A stretch of DNA of 64,000 nucleotides. Source: Velamenicoccus sp964471325 (GTDB lineage: Bacteria > Omnitrophota > Gorgyraeia > Velamenicoccales > Velamenicoccaceae). How positions within the stretch are numbered: the first letter of the stretch is position 1; every line of letters starts with the position of its first letter. The notes beneath the pieces were generated by a model, which was given only the letters and a program-made list of their open reading frames with translations, had not been told where the DNA came from and did not search any database. A program made the translations under genes and the position numbers. Of this stretch, positions 7,775-18,100 are shown piece after piece. The stretch covers positions 51,885 through 115,884 of the forward strand of contig CAYYFL010000006.1 in the NCBI GenBank assembly GCA_964471325.1. Direction: 5' to 3'.

Positions 7775-10546
7775 ATGTTGATGCTCAAGAGAACGTTGTC
7801 ATTGTTGATTGTTGCTGCGATCATCATCCCGCCCCAGGCCGCCTTTGCCTTTTCTCCGACTTCCCAGTATCTCGTAGAGACAGCCATGACGTATTATAAC
7901 ATGGGCTGTTATCAGGAAGCTCTGCACGAATTCAACAAGGCGCTTCTTGTCGATCCGGAGAATGCCGATGCCCAATATTATATCTCTAAAATAAATGCGA
8001 CAAATGAAGCGGTGAGTTCGCCGCGTAGCGCCGTCATTGCCGAAATGCTGGATGCGCAGGAGGGCGTGGCATCCCAAAAGCGGGTCCAGGCGAGCCGCGA
8101 AGAGATCGTCAACCGTCAATTAGCGGAGTTCTCAAGAAAGCCGGGATCCGAGGCGGCGCCATCTGGCCGAGGGGCGCAGCATGCCGGCGAAGAGGGCTTT
8201 TCGGGGCAGCGGGTTTCGGACTATGCGACTATTTCAGGTGAATATCAGGCGGCCATGGGGGTACGTTCGCCGGATGAGTTCATTTGGAAAGAAGCCAATG
8301 CCGATTTGAATGAGCGTAACTACAGGATTCTTTTCAGCGATACGCGTTATAACACGTTCGACCCCGCCATCTACGATCGCCTTCGTTTTATCATCGACAC
8401 CAAACCTCAGTCAGTTTCAGATGGTTCGTTGACGGCCCACACCAACCTGACGATTGATCCATGGAGTTTTACGGGGAAGTCCGACAAGTTCACGGTCACC
8501 GGCGCAGGCGGTGATGCCGTCGAGGTGGAATTGAAATACTGGTCGAATACCAGCAAGACCATCAATGAAATCTACAACACGTTGAGGAATGGCGACGGCC
8601 TGGCCCTGCCGGAAATCAAGGTGATTGACGGAATGACGTCCCCAACGACCGTTACCTCTACCTTCAAAAATACGTTTACCATTCCATCCCAGAAGATCGA
8701 TCGGACTTTTATGCCCATCAGGGAATTCTGGCTGGATTATAAGGAAGAACCCTTGAGTTTTCGGTTTTTCCCTATGGGCTTCCAGGATCAGGCGTTGACA
8801 AGCGACGATCCCCTGAATGTTTCCAATCATCATACATGGTGGGAGGAGAGTCCTTGGTTGGCGGATTGGAAACCGGGACAGTTGAATGCCGGCGCCACGC
8901 CCGTTGATTTTACAAAAGGCCAATGGGACGATTCTCTGGCATTTTACACCCGCGACAGCGACGGCGTTCGCCTCACGGCTTTGAGAGGCGGAACACTGGC
9001 CTATGACGGCATCGATTTTAAACTAAGGTCCACCATTGCCAGTCCCAAGAACCTCTGGGCGGATTATGACCAGTTCGAGACCTATGCGACGGCAACAAGG
9101 ATGACGTATGATCTTCTGTATAACGTTGGCATCGGTTTTACGCATGCCGGACATTACGGCTTTAATGAGAGTAATTTAGACGGCCTGAACAATGTCTTTT
9201 CCTTGGACGGCAAGATGGAACCGATCGTCGGCACCAAGTTTCTGATTCAGGCGGCGACCTCGGAATCTTCTTACGACCTTTCCGACGATATTTATGAAAC
9301 CCATAAAAGCGGCCAGGCTTATTTTGTTTCCATGGTCAATAGATGGCCCTCCGAAGATCTTTATGAGCAGGATTACGGCGCGATCAGGCGCAGCCAGGAT
9401 GAGACCTGGTTTTTGAAGAGCCGGTGGCGTGCCGTCCGCATGGCCCAGGGGTTTGCTGCAACCCTGTCCAATTACAGCCAGACGAGGGATGATGAATACT
9501 GGTCCCGTCATATTTCTTTCCGCAAGCACCCGTTGTACATTTACACGGGTCTGACCAAGCCTATGAAGTTCGAGGATATCGAGGCCTTTGCTATCGGCGA
9601 CGGCATCGACAGCGGCCGTTCCGTCGTCAGTTGGCGGCTGGAGGGGGAAAAGAAAATATTCGAGCATTATCTCAAGGGTCTCTTTGATGTCCGTAATGTG
9701 CATAATTCCCAGACGGGCAGGTTCATCGAGAACGTCGCGCGTCTCCAGATGGAATATCCTGTGACGGATAAATTAATGACAAAATTCCTTGGCATCCGTC
9801 ACAATCTGCACAAGACGACGGCGGGCGTAGACCCATTCATTTATAACGAAGACCTGGATGCGTATGTGGTGAATTCTTCGATCGTCGGCGGACAGGATCC
9901 CTCCCTTGGAACCGTCTCCGTAGGCCTGGAGTACCAAGTGAATGAAATGGTTGCCGTGAATACGGTATATGAGCATACCAACGATTCGACGGTGGCCACA
10001 GACAATTATCCCCGGGGCTTGTTCAATGATTCCAGCTATACGACCTATGTCGAGAACGGAAAGGTTTACCGTGAGGCCATCCCCTTCCTTTACAGCCAAC
10101 AGTATTTTCCTCTGCCTCCCTATGACTATTTTGATATTTATAAATTCGGCTTCAGCTTCCAGCCTACTCCCCAGCTGGAATTCTATCTTGATCTTGCCAT
10201 GAACCAGTTCAAAGAAGCCGGCCAGATCGACGACAACATGAACCATTACGGCCTGGAGATCGCCTACGTCCCTACGGCCAAGCTGTCGTTTTTGTTCAAG
10301 TATGTCTATTCCCGGTGGATCGATATGCTGATGCTGAATGCGACAGGGGAGAGGATCTTCGAGTGGCACAACAATTTTTTCCTTGAGACGCGCTATAAGA
10401 TGGAAAAAGGTGCGGAATTGATCTTCGATTACGGTGTCGGCGGCATCACGCCGCTAGGATCGTCTACTTATGATCCTTTCGGCGGTTCGCTCGCGGTACT
10501 GGACACTCAGCATATTTTTAGGTTATATTATAGAAAGAGGTTTTGA
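7775..10546 (+). CDS. Secreted TPR protein with predicted outer-membrane beta-barrel
   Basis: A 923-residue protein. The signal peptide (SLLIVAAIIIPPQAAFAF) is followed by a TPR unit (YYNMGCYQEALHEFNKALLV, then PENADAQYYISKIN). A Gln/Arg-rich linker leads to a very long beta-rich region with alternating aromatic strands (YSRWIDMLML, FFLETRYKMEKGAELIFDYG). The last strand ends in FRLYYRKRF, with a terminal Phe as recognised by the BAM machinery. The family is not identified; an outer-membrane channel or adhesin is likely. The 3' end overlaps the HD-GYP gene by 4 bases. ATG 7775 has no clear ribosome-binding site; ATG 7781 is equally possible. Confidence 0.75.
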   Translation: MLMLKRTLSLLIVAAIIIPPQAAFAFSPTSQYLVETAMTYYNMGCYQEALHEFNKALLVDPENADAQYYISKINATNEAVSSPRSAVIAEMLDAQEGVASQKRVQASREEIVNRQLAEFSRKPGSEAAPSGRGAQHAGEEGFSGQRVSDYATISGEYQAAMGVRSPDEFIWKEANADLNERNYRILFSDTRYNTFDPAIYDRLRFIIDTKPQSVSDGSLTAHTNLTIDPWSFTGKSDKFTVTGAGGDAVEVELKYWSNTSKTINEIYNTLRNGDGLALPEIKVIDGMTSPTTVTSTFKNTFTIPSQKIDRTFMPIREFWLDYKEEPLSFRFFPMGFQDQALTSDDPLNVSNHHTWWEESPWLADWKPGQLNAGATPVDFTKGQWDDSLAFYTRDSDGVRLTALRGGTLAYDGIDFKLRSTIASPKNLWADYDQFETYATATRMTYDLLYNVGIGFTHAGHYGFNESNLDGLNNVFSLDGKMEPIVGTKFLIQAATSESSYDLSDDIYETHKSGQAYFVSMVNRWPSEDLYEQDYGAIRRSQDETWFLKSRWRAVRMAQGFAATLSNYSQTRDDEYWSRHISFRKHPLYIYTGLTKPMKFEDIEAFAIGDGIDSGRSVVSWRLEGEKKIFEHYLKGLFDVRNVHNSQTGRFIENVARLQMEYPVTDKLMTKFLGIRHNLHKTTAGVDPFIYNEDLDAYVVNSSIVGGQDPSLGTVSVGLEYQVNEMVAVNTVYEHTNDSTVATDNYPRGLFNDSSYTTYVENGKVYREAIPFLYSQQYFPLPPYDYFDIYKFGFSFQPTPQLEFYLDLAMNQFKEAGQIDDNMNHYGLEIAYVPTAKLSFLFKYVYSRWIDMLMLNATGERIFEWHNNFFLETRYKMEKGAELIFDYGVGGITPLGSSTYDPFGGSLAVLDTQHIFRLYYRKRF

Positions 10547-11763
10547 AGAAAATCCGCTCACGCTTAACAGCTTGGTTGCCTATGAGGGTCAATTATAAAA
10601 AAGAACTGGAAGAAGCGGCGAGGAACATGATCCTTGTCCATAAGCCGCATACCCTCATCCGCATGATCCTGCGGACGATTGTGCGCAAAGTTAAGATCGA
10701 ACACGCAGGCACCCTCCTTTATGAAAAAACCCGCAACAGTTATATCGTTACCATCACCCGCGGCCAGGTTGGTGCAAAATTGCCGGCGGGCTTTATCCGC
10801 CTGGATTCCGATGCACCGATCATCCGCTTTTTCCGCCACAAAGAAGCATACCGCAGTTTTTTTGAAGACGGCGCTTTGATCCTTGGCCGCGTCAATTATC
10901 TCCTGCAGAAAAAAGAGCTTTTCCATAATGATCCGGAAACGGAAAAGCTTCTGATCGCCATAAAATTTCAAATGAAGAGTTTCGATGCCGTTGTGAGTGT
11001 GCCATGTTATTTCCAGAATGATCTTCTGGGCGTCCTGATGCTGGGAGAGAAGGTCAGCAAAAAATGTTTCAAGGACGAGGAAATTGATTTTTTTATCGCC
11101 TTGGCCAACGACGTGGCCATGGCCCTGCGCAATGCCTTCCTTTTCGAGGATTTGCAGCTGGAGATCGAGCGCAATAAGCGTCTGTTTTTTGAGACGACGA
11201 TGGCGTTGGCGGCGGCGATCGACGCCAAAGACCATTATACGCGCGGGCATACCAGCCGGGTGACGGAATATAGTCTGGCGATCGCCAAGCTGATTGCGGC
11301 CGATGCGAATGGAAGGAGCGACGATAAATTCTTCGAGGAACTTCATATCGCCAGCATGCTTCATGATATCGGTAAAATCGGCGTGCCCGAGTCTATCTTG
11401 AACAAGAACGGTCCCTTGACGGAAGAAGAGCGCAAAAAGATCAATGAACATTCCCTCATCGGCGCGACGATCTTGGGCCCCATCAAGAATCTGGATGGAG
11501 TGATTCTGGGCATCAAACATCATCATGAGCGCCATGACGGCAGGGGGTATCCGGAAGGTTTGGGCGGCGAGGTTATTCCTTATATTGCCCGCATTATTTC
11601 CGTGGCGGATTCTTTTGATGCGATGACAACAGACAGGCCCTATCGTAAAGCTTTTACGCGGGATTATGCGATCGCGGAACTTGAGCGTTGCAGCGGTTCC
11701 CAGTTTCATCCCCACATCGTTAAGGCAGCCGTAACCTTGTACAAAAGGGGGGAGCTTAAGTGA
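10543..11763 (+). CDS. GAF-HD-GYP c-di-GMP phosphodiesterase
   Basis: A GAF-like sensor (about residues 25-205) is followed by a complete HD-GYP domain (about 210-400). The metal-site residues are in HIASMLHDIGKIGVPES, and the signature HHHERHDGRGYPEGLGGE is intact, so c-di-GMP hydrolysis (via pGpG to GMP) is expected. DSFDAMTTDRPYR is the usual downstream helix. The TTG start at 10543 overlaps the previous stop and has GAGG just upstream, supporting translational coupling. The product has no signal peptide and should be cytoplasmic. Confidence 0.92.
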   Translation: MKKIRSRLTAWLPMRVNYKKELEEAARNMILVHKPHTLIRMILRTIVRKVKIEHAGTLLYEKTRNSYIVTITRGQVGAKLPAGFIRLDSDAPIIRFFRHKEAYRSFFEDGALILGRVNYLLQKKELFHNDPETEKLLIAIKFQMKSFDAVVSVPCYFQNDLLGVLMLGEKVSKKCFKDEEIDFFIALANDVAMALRNAFLFEDLQLEIERNKRLFFETTMALAAAIDAKDHYTRGHTSRVTEYSLAIAKLIAADANGRSDDKFFEELHIASMLHDIGKIGVPESILNKNGPLTEEERKKINEHSLIGATILGPIKNLDGVILGIKHHHERHDGRGYPEGLGGEVIPYIARIISVADSFDAMTTDRPYRKAFTRDYAIAELERCSGSQFHPHIVKAAVTLYKRGELK

Positions 11764-12209
11764 GTGCGATCCAGAATAACGACCGTTACATCGGTGCATT
11801 ATTGGTTAAAGACGGCGTCATTACAGAAGGAGACCTGCAAAGGGGTTTAGATGAACAAAAGAAAAACCGCGATTTTCTGTGCACGATCCTTGTCCGGCTG
11901 GGAATGGCCAGCGAAGAAAAGATATTTTCTATCCTGTCTCTCCAAATAGGCGTCCCTTATTTAAGTTTAAAGGAACTTGCCATCGATCCATTCATTGTCA
12001 ATCGGCTGCCCGGCCATTTGGCGGCTTCTTGCCGTTGCCTGCCGGTTAAAGAGACCGGCGGAACGATGTATGTCGCCATGGCGGATCCCCTGGATTCCCA
12101 GGTGATTGATGAGATCCGCAGCTATTTGGGGGTTGAACGCATCAAGGCCTTCCTGACAGGGGATGACGACTTAAGGTCGGCTCTCCAGAAATACTACCAC
12201 CTTCCCTGA
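11760..12209 (+). CDS. Stand-alone MshEN-type (GspE N-terminal) domain protein
   Basis: A 149-residue protein made only of the domain found at the N-terminus of type II secretion and pilus ATPases. The pattern YIGALLVKDGVITEGDLQRG with LDEQKKNRDFLCTILVRLGM, then the second half QIGVPYLSLKELAIDPFIVN and MYVAMADPLDSQVIDEIRSY, matches MshEN/T2SSE_N. MshEN domains can bind c-di-GMP through RLG- and L..Q-type motifs; here no ATPase follows. The GTG start overlaps the HD-GYP stop (GTGA) and has a GGGGGAG ribosome-binding site. It is probably the c-di-GMP receptor paired with the upstream phosphodiesterase. Confidence 0.85.
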   Translation: MSAIQNNDRYIGALLVKDGVITEGDLQRGLDEQKKNRDFLCTILVRLGMASEEKIFSILSLQIGVPYLSLKELAIDPFIVNRLPGHLAASCRCLPVKETGGTMYVAMADPLDSQVIDEIRSYLGVERIKAFLTGDDDLRSALQKYYHLP

Positions 12210-12224
12210 AACTCACAAATTCTC

Positions 12225-12253
12225 TTGACAATTAGGAAATATAGGCATATACT
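12225..12253 (+). promoter_or_regulatory. Promoter of the marR-efflux operon
   Basis: A perfect TTGACA at 12225-12230 and TATACT at 12248-12253 with 17-bp spacing. Transcription should start near 12260, immediately upstream of the operator palindrome. Confidence 0.85.
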
Positions 12254-12264
12254 TAACTTTAGAA

Positions 12265-12285
12265 ATAGTTAATTTAATTAACTAT
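12265..12285 (+). promoter_or_regulatory. Operator palindrome for the MarR repressor
   Basis: Two perfect 10-bp arms, ATAGTTAATT and AATTAACTAT, flank one central T. The site lies between the predicted transcription start and the AGAGAGG ribosome-binding site of the marR gene, the usual place for MarR autorepression. Site assignment is inference from symmetry and position. Confidence 0.8.
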
Positions 12286-12299
12286 TAGAGAGGTTAAAT

Positions 12300-12746
12300 A
12301 TGACCCAAGAATCCTTAAGGGAATTCACCCGGCAGATGAGTCAGCTGATGCCGACGATCATGAGGGGGATCCTGAAACGCCATGCCGATGAGGTGACCAG
12401 CGGAGAGATCACTATCTCCCAGTATCTTGTCATGGAGATGCTGAAGCGCAAGGGTGCCATGAAGATGACGGAGATTGCGCTGGAGATGGGGATCACGTTG
12501 CCGGCAGCCACGGGATTGATCGACCGGCTGCACGGCACGAAGATACTGGACAGATTGTATGATCAGAACGACCGTCGGGTGGTCCGCATCCATTTGACGC
12601 CCAAAGGCCGCAGGCTTTTTTTACAGCTTAGCCGCAAAAGGGAAAAGATGGTCAAGCATATCTTTGGCAAGATCAGCGAAGAAGAGAGGCAGACCTACTT
12701 GAAGATTTTAAGGAAGATACGAGATGTCATTTATGAGAAACCATAA
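12300..12746 (+). CDS. MarR family transcriptional regulator
   Basis: A 148-residue MarR-type winged helix protein. The recognition region is KMTEIALEMGITLPAATGLI, the wing DRLYDQNDRRVVRIHLTPKG carries the DxRxxxxxLT motif typical of MarR, and flanking helices form the dimerisation domain. It is the first gene of an efflux operon and has a perfect 21-bp palindrome (12265-12285) directly downstream of its promoter, so autoregulation with release by a pump substrate is likely. Its 3' end overlaps the tolC-like gene by 23 bases. Confidence 0.95.
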   Translation: MTQESLREFTRQMSQLMPTIMRGILKRHADEVTSGEITISQYLVMEMLKRKGAMKMTEIALEMGITLPAATGLIDRLHGTKILDRLYDQNDRRVVRIHLTPKGRRLFLQLSRKREKMVKHIFGKISEEERQTYLKILRKIRDVIYEKP

Positions 12747-14286
12747 ATCAGCCGCCCTCTTTTTATTGTTCTTCTTTTGGGGGGTCCTGTCTTGTCTGGC
12801 TGCAGAGAAACAGGAGCAACAAAAGCCCGCAGTTCCAGATAAGGAAGAGTTCATCAAAACAGCCAAGCAAAAGAAGGCGTTGACGTTGAGCGTCTATGAC
12901 TGTATTCTCTTGGCTTTGAAAAATAATTCCGAGATTAAGATCGCCAGCGTCAACCCGAAAATCAAGGCCGATGATGTCCGTATCGCCTGGGCAGAGTTTG
13001 AGCCGACCCTGAATCTTGATTATATGCTGACAGATACTACGGAACAGGCGGCGAGCACGCTTTTGGGCGCCGGGGTCTCTGTGTCCAGGGAGCTGAATCT
13101 TGATCTTAACGTCTCCGGGAAATTGATCACCGGCACCGAGTACAGCCTTGATTTTTTAAATAGCAGGGATTCCAGCAACTCATCGTTTCAGACAATAAAT
13201 CCTTCTTATACCACAGAGCCGAAAGTGACGATCACCCAGCCTTTGCTCAGAGGGTTCGGCATCGCGGTCAACAAGGCAGATATTTCGATCGCCGCCAATG
13301 ACGAGAAAGTCTCTGAGCAGAACCTGAAGAGCATCGCCATGGACATCATCACAAAGACCAAGACGGCTTATTATAATTATTTTTATTATCGCGAGGCCTA
13401 TAAGATCGCGGACAATTTCGTGCAGATGGCGTTGGACCTATTGAGGATCAACAAGCTTCGGTACGAAAAAGGCCTTGTAAGTTCCGTAGACCTTCTTGAG
13501 ACAGAGACGGCCGTCTTGACGAGACGCAGGTCTTTGATCCTGGCTGAGACGGAACTGAAAAAAGCCGAGGACGAGTTGAAATACGTTACAAATATCGTAG
13601 ATGATTCCCGGATGTGGAATGCGGCTGTTGCGTTGACGGATGAACCGCTGTTCGACGACCAGGAAGTCGACCTCGTCGACAGCCTTGTAGCTGCCTTCAA
13701 AAACAGGCCCGACTATGAGGCTAAGCAAATCGAGTTGAAAAACAAGGACATCAGGATCAAGGTGACTAAAAATGCCTTGTTTCCTACTGTTGATCTGATC
13801 GGCAGCTTCGGGCTGAACGGCCTTGGGACGGACTATCCTGACAGTCTGTCGAATATCAGTTCGGATTATAAAGATTGGAGCGTCGGGGTTTCTTTGAGTC
13901 TCCCATGGGGCGGCGGGGAACGGGCGGATTATAATAAGTCCATTCTGGAAAAGGCCCAGGGACTGATGGAACTCAAGAGGCTGGAGCAAGGTATTATTCT
14001 GGACGTCAGGGATAAAGTCAGAGGGGTTGACTTGGCCATACAGCAGGTGGAGGCGTCTCAATTGGCGAAAGAGTCTCAGTGGAAGAACTATGAGGCACAG
14101 AGGGAGAGGTATGCCGCAGGCCAGATCTCCACGCATGATATGCTTGATTATCAGGATAAATATGCCAGGGCCGATCTCGATTATCTTAAGAGCCTGATCG
14201 ACTATAACATTGCTCTGATCGATCTGGATAGGAGCGAAGGTTTGACTTTGATGAACAATAATGTGAAGTTAGAAGGAGCAAAATGA
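12724..14286 (+). CDS. TolC family outer-membrane efflux protein
   Basis: A 520-residue protein with a signal peptide (SAALFLLFFFWGVLSCLA) and the repeated OEP helices of TolC-type channels: LSVYDCILLALKNNSEIKIA, RINKLRYEKGLVSSVDLLET and its second-half counterpart RERYAAGQISTHDMLDYQDK. The segment ITQPLLRGFGIAVNKADISI is typical of OEP proteins in multidrug pumps. It overlaps marR upstream and the adaptor gene by 4 bases downstream, so all four genes form one transcript. It should form the trimeric exit duct for the RND pump. Confidence 0.93.
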   Translation: MSFMRNHKSAALFLLFFFWGVLSCLAAEKQEQQKPAVPDKEEFIKTAKQKKALTLSVYDCILLALKNNSEIKIASVNPKIKADDVRIAWAEFEPTLNLDYMLTDTTEQAASTLLGAGVSVSRELNLDLNVSGKLITGTEYSLDFLNSRDSSNSSFQTINPSYTTEPKVTITQPLLRGFGIAVNKADISIAANDEKVSEQNLKSIAMDIITKTKTAYYNYFYYREAYKIADNFVQMALDLLRINKLRYEKGLVSSVDLLETETAVLTRRRSLILAETELKKAEDELKYVTNIVDDSRMWNAAVALTDEPLFDDQEVDLVDSLVAAFKNRPDYEAKQIELKNKDIRIKVTKNALFPTVDLIGSFGLNGLGTDYPDSLSNISSDYKDWSVGVSLSLPWGGGERADYNKSILEKAQGLMELKRLEQGIILDVRDKVRGVDLAIQQVEASQLAKESQWKNYEAQRERYAAGQISTHDMLDYQDKYARADLDYLKSLIDYNIALIDLDRSEGLTLMNNNVKLEGAK

Positions 14287-15179
14287 ACAAGATGCGTGAT
14301 ATCCATGGAGTTTTGTGTGTATGTATGGCAATAGGCCTTTTTGCTATCGCCGGCTGCGGGTCTAAAAATGCGGAAGCCGTCAAAGAAAAAGAGGTCATTC
14401 CGGTCAAGGTGATGAAGGTAGAGACAAAAGACCTAGAGAAGACCCTTGATTATGTAGGTAATATCAAAGCGAAAGACGAGGCTGGCGTTTACCCCAAGGT
14501 CAGCGGGAAAATCATAGAGAAAGTCAAAGAGGAAGGCAGTCCCGTTAATAGAGGAGATGTGATTGCATATATCGACAGAGATGAGGTTGGTTTTACGTTT
14601 GAAAAGGCGCCCGTCGAGAGTCCTTTGACGGGGGTCGTCGGCAGGATCAATGTCGATATCGGCGCCAATGTCGAGCCGACAACGCAGATAGCTTTTGTCG
14701 TTAACATGGAAAAGATGGAGATTGACCTGGATATCCCTGAAAAATATCTGCCCTTTGTTGCTCTTGGGCAGGAGGCAAGGATCACGGTCGACGCCTATCC
14801 GGATGCAGTCTTTATCGGCAAGGTGACGCTGATCAGCCCGGTGGTGGACTTAGAGACCCGCAGCGCGCCCATTGAAATCACCATTGACAATAAGGAGGGG
14901 CGTCTGAAATCCGGAATGTTTGCCGATGTCGGGCTTATCATTGAAGAGCACAAGAATGTCCCGGTCGTTCTTAAAGAGGCCCTGATGGGAAAAGGGGACA
15001 ACCTTTATGTTTATGCCGTTGAGGATCATAAGGCTTCGATGAGGACCGTCAAGGCGGGCATCCGCTACGGAGAATTAGTGGAGATTACAGAAGGCGTCAA
15101 GAGCGGCGATGTCGTGGTGGTGATGGGGCAGCAGAGGTTGCATGACGGCGTTTCTGTCGAGACCGAGGAGCTGAAATGA
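14283..15179 (+). CDS. RND periplasmic adaptor lipoprotein
   Basis: A 298-residue membrane-fusion protein. The lipobox LFAIAGC places the lipidated Cys at residue 25. The biotinyl-lipoyl-like hairpin half GVYPKVSGKIIEKVKEEGSP with NRGDVIAYIDRDE and the returning ESPLTGVVGRINVDIGANV are clear; the alpha-hairpin between them is almost absent, as in short MFPs. The beta-barrel (YLPFVALGQEARITVDAYPD) and membrane-proximal part (VKAGIRYGELVEITEGVKSG) follow. It overlaps both neighbours by 4 bases. It bridges the inner-membrane RND pump and the TolC-like channel. Confidence 0.93.
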   Translation: MNKMRDIHGVLCVCMAIGLFAIAGCGSKNAEAVKEKEVIPVKVMKVETKDLEKTLDYVGNIKAKDEAGVYPKVSGKIIEKVKEEGSPVNRGDVIAYIDRDEVGFTFEKAPVESPLTGVVGRINVDIGANVEPTTQIAFVVNMEKMEIDLDIPEKYLPFVALGQEARITVDAYPDAVFIGKVTLISPVVDLETRSAPIEITIDNKEGRLKSGMFADVGLIIEEHKNVPVVLKEALMGKGDNLYVYAVEDHKASMRTVKAGIRYGELVEITEGVKSGDVVVVMGQQRLHDGVSVETEELK

Positions 15180-18100
15180 GTCTTCCTGAATTTGGAGTCA
15201 GAAAACCCGTCAGCAATCTGATGATATTCAGTGCCATCATCATCCTGGCTTTTTACAGTCTGACGAGGATCGGCATTGATATCATGCCGGAGATTGAACC
15301 GCCGATCATTTCCGTTATCGCCGCTTATCCGGGCGCCAACCCGCAGGATGTCGAGATCAAGGTGACGGAACCTCTGGAAAACCAGCTGGCCACGACACCC
15401 GGACTGGAGAAGATCACATCGCGTTCCATGGAAGGAGCATCTGTTATTTCTTTGAAGTTTAAATGGGGGACAAACCTGGATGAGGCATCTAACGACATCC
15501 GCGACCGTATCGAACAGGCCAAGCGTTATTTGCCTGATATTCCCGATGAAATGGACAATCCGTTTCTCTATAAGTTCAACACAGCCAATATTCCCATTGT
15601 TTTTTTCGGCATCACGGCCAACCAGACTTATCCTGAGCTTTACGACCTTATCGATAATTCGGTAGGCGATGCCCTGAGACAGCTGCCGGGCGTCGGGACG
15701 GTCAATCTTTTTGGCGGTCTTCAGAGACAGGTCAATGTGTGGATCGACAGGGAGCGGTTGGAAGGATACGGTTTTTCCATCCTGGACATAACAAATGCGC
15801 TTGATAAGGAAAATATCACCCAGCCTGTCGGCAATATCAAAATGGGCTTGACGGATTATCTTCTGCGTCTTCCGGGAGAATTTGCGACTCCCGATGAGAT
15901 CAATTCCGTCATTCTGGGCAAGAGCGGCGGCAAGATCGTTTTTTTGAAAGACGTCGCGCGCGTTGAGGACGGCTTCAAGGAAGTCACGATGATCGTGCGC
16001 ATCAACCGGAACCCCGGGCTTCTGATGCAGGTGCAGAAACAAACAGGTACCAACACGGTCGAGGTGGCTGAACGCGTCAAGAAGAAGGTCGTGGAACTCG
16101 AGAAGACGCTGCCCTCCGATGTGCACATGCAGATCATTTTTGATACTTCCGAAGATATCATCAATTCGGTCAATAGCTTGACGTCTTCTGTTTGGGTGGC
16201 TATTGTTTTGGTTATTTTTGTCGTGTGGTTTTTCCTGAGGCAATCCACTCCCAGCATGATCATCGCTTTGACGATTCCTTTTTCTCTTCTGATCACCTTT
16301 ATCTATCTATTTCTAAGCGGTAAGACCATCAACACGATCAGCCTTTCTTCCGTTGCCATTGCGAGCGGCATGGTCGTAGATAATGCCATCGTCATTGTCG
16401 ATAATATTCATCGCCGCCTGGAAAAGGGAAACAGGCCGCAGGAAGCGGCGATCTTCGGAGCCAACGAGATGTTCCTGGCGATTGCCGCCTCGACGATGAC
16501 AACCGTTGTTGTCTTTTTGCCCATGTTGTTCATTTCGGGTGTTGTCGGTATCATGTTTGGTGAATTGGCGATTATCGTTATCGTAACCCTCCTGGCGTCT
16601 CTTTTTACGGCCGTTACTTTCAGCCCGATGCTTTGCGCCAAATGGTTAAGAGTAAGTCCTCCGTCGCAGAAAAAACAAGGCATCTTCACGAAGTTTTATG
16701 ATTTTTCCGAAAAGATCTTTACTTCATGGGAAAATTTCTATGCTCATGCTCTTGAGCGATGTCTGAGGCATAGGAAATTTACCCTGATCGGTTTTTCCAT
16801 TGTGTTTGCATGCAGTCTTCTGTTGGCACCCTTCGTGGGGAATGAGTTTATTCCTGAGGAGGATTCCGGCGACGTCAGGGTGACAGTTGAGCTTCCTATC
16901 GGGACCCGGGTTGAAGAGTCTGACAAGGTGGCAAAAAGAATCGAGGATATTTTTGTCAAAGAGGTCCCGGAAAGGCGATATCTGTTCGTCAGGAGCGGCC
17001 AGATGGCCGGTGCCGGCAGAATGTCGGGTCAGGCGGCTGGAAGCCATGTTGTTTCTGCCGGCGTCAAGCTGGTGTCTAAAACAGAGCGAAAACGTTCCGT
17101 CAAGGAAGTCGGCCAAACCGTCAGAAAGGAGATTGCCAAGATCCCCGGGGTCTTGAAGGTCGATATCACGACAGGCAATCCCCTGGGGCAGCTGATTACG
17201 GGAACGGGGGGTAAGAGCATCCAGGTTGAGATCATCGGCCATTCTTTTGGGGACACGGATGCCGTTGCCAATCAACTCAAGAATATCATGGAAAAGGTCC
17301 CCGGTGCTGTCGATGTCTCCATCTCGCGCGAGCTGAAGCGACCTGAACTGGTCATCAAAGTCGACAGAGAAAAAATAGGGGTCCTAGGGATTGATATGGA
17401 AACGATCGCCGACAGCGTTAAGACTTATATCGAAGGCTCGGTGGCAACAAAATACCGTGAAAAAGGCGAGACTTATGATATCTATGTCAGGCTGGAGGAG
17501 TCCAACCGCCGAAAGATTGAAGATGTTGAGAATCTGGCCATCACATCGCCTTATTCCGGCAAGCAGATAAGGCTGGGCAATATCGCGACGATCTCGGAGA
17601 CCGTTGGTCCCGAAGAGATCGAGCGCCAGAACCGCGAAAGAGTGGTGCGCGTTTCCTGTAATACTTTTAATAGGTCGTCCGGGAAAGTCATTGAGGATAT
17701 CAAAAAGGAGATAGACAAGATGGTACTGCCGGCCGGCATCTATATAAATTTCGGCGGGGAGGCGGAAGAGCAAACCAAGGCTTTTAGGGATCTGGCCCTT
17801 CTTCTGGCCCTGGGTATTATCCTTGTCTATATGGTTATGGCGGCCCAGTTCGAATCTTTGCTGGACCCTTTTATTATCATGTTTGCGGTGCCTTTTACAT
17901 TTACGGGCGTTATTCTCGGTCTTTTGGCGACCCACAGTACATTGAACGTTATCAGTTTTCTTGGCGTTGTTATGTTGATGGGCATTGTCGTCAATAATGC
18001 CATCGTTTTGATCAGTTATATCAATATCCTGCGCGCCCGCGGGATGTCGATGGAACAGGCCATCACCCGGGGCGGCAAAGAGAGGCTGCGGCCCGTCCTG

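Noticed and set aside
10564..11799. 411-codon minus-strand frame opposite the HD-GYP gene
   Set aside because: The plus-strand frame carries intact HD-GYP motifs; the minus product is His/Arg/Gln-rich antisense noise.
15065..16243. Long minus-strand open frame across the RND gene
   Set aside because: It is the mirror of strongly conserved RND coding sequence and has no family motif or ribosome-binding site.
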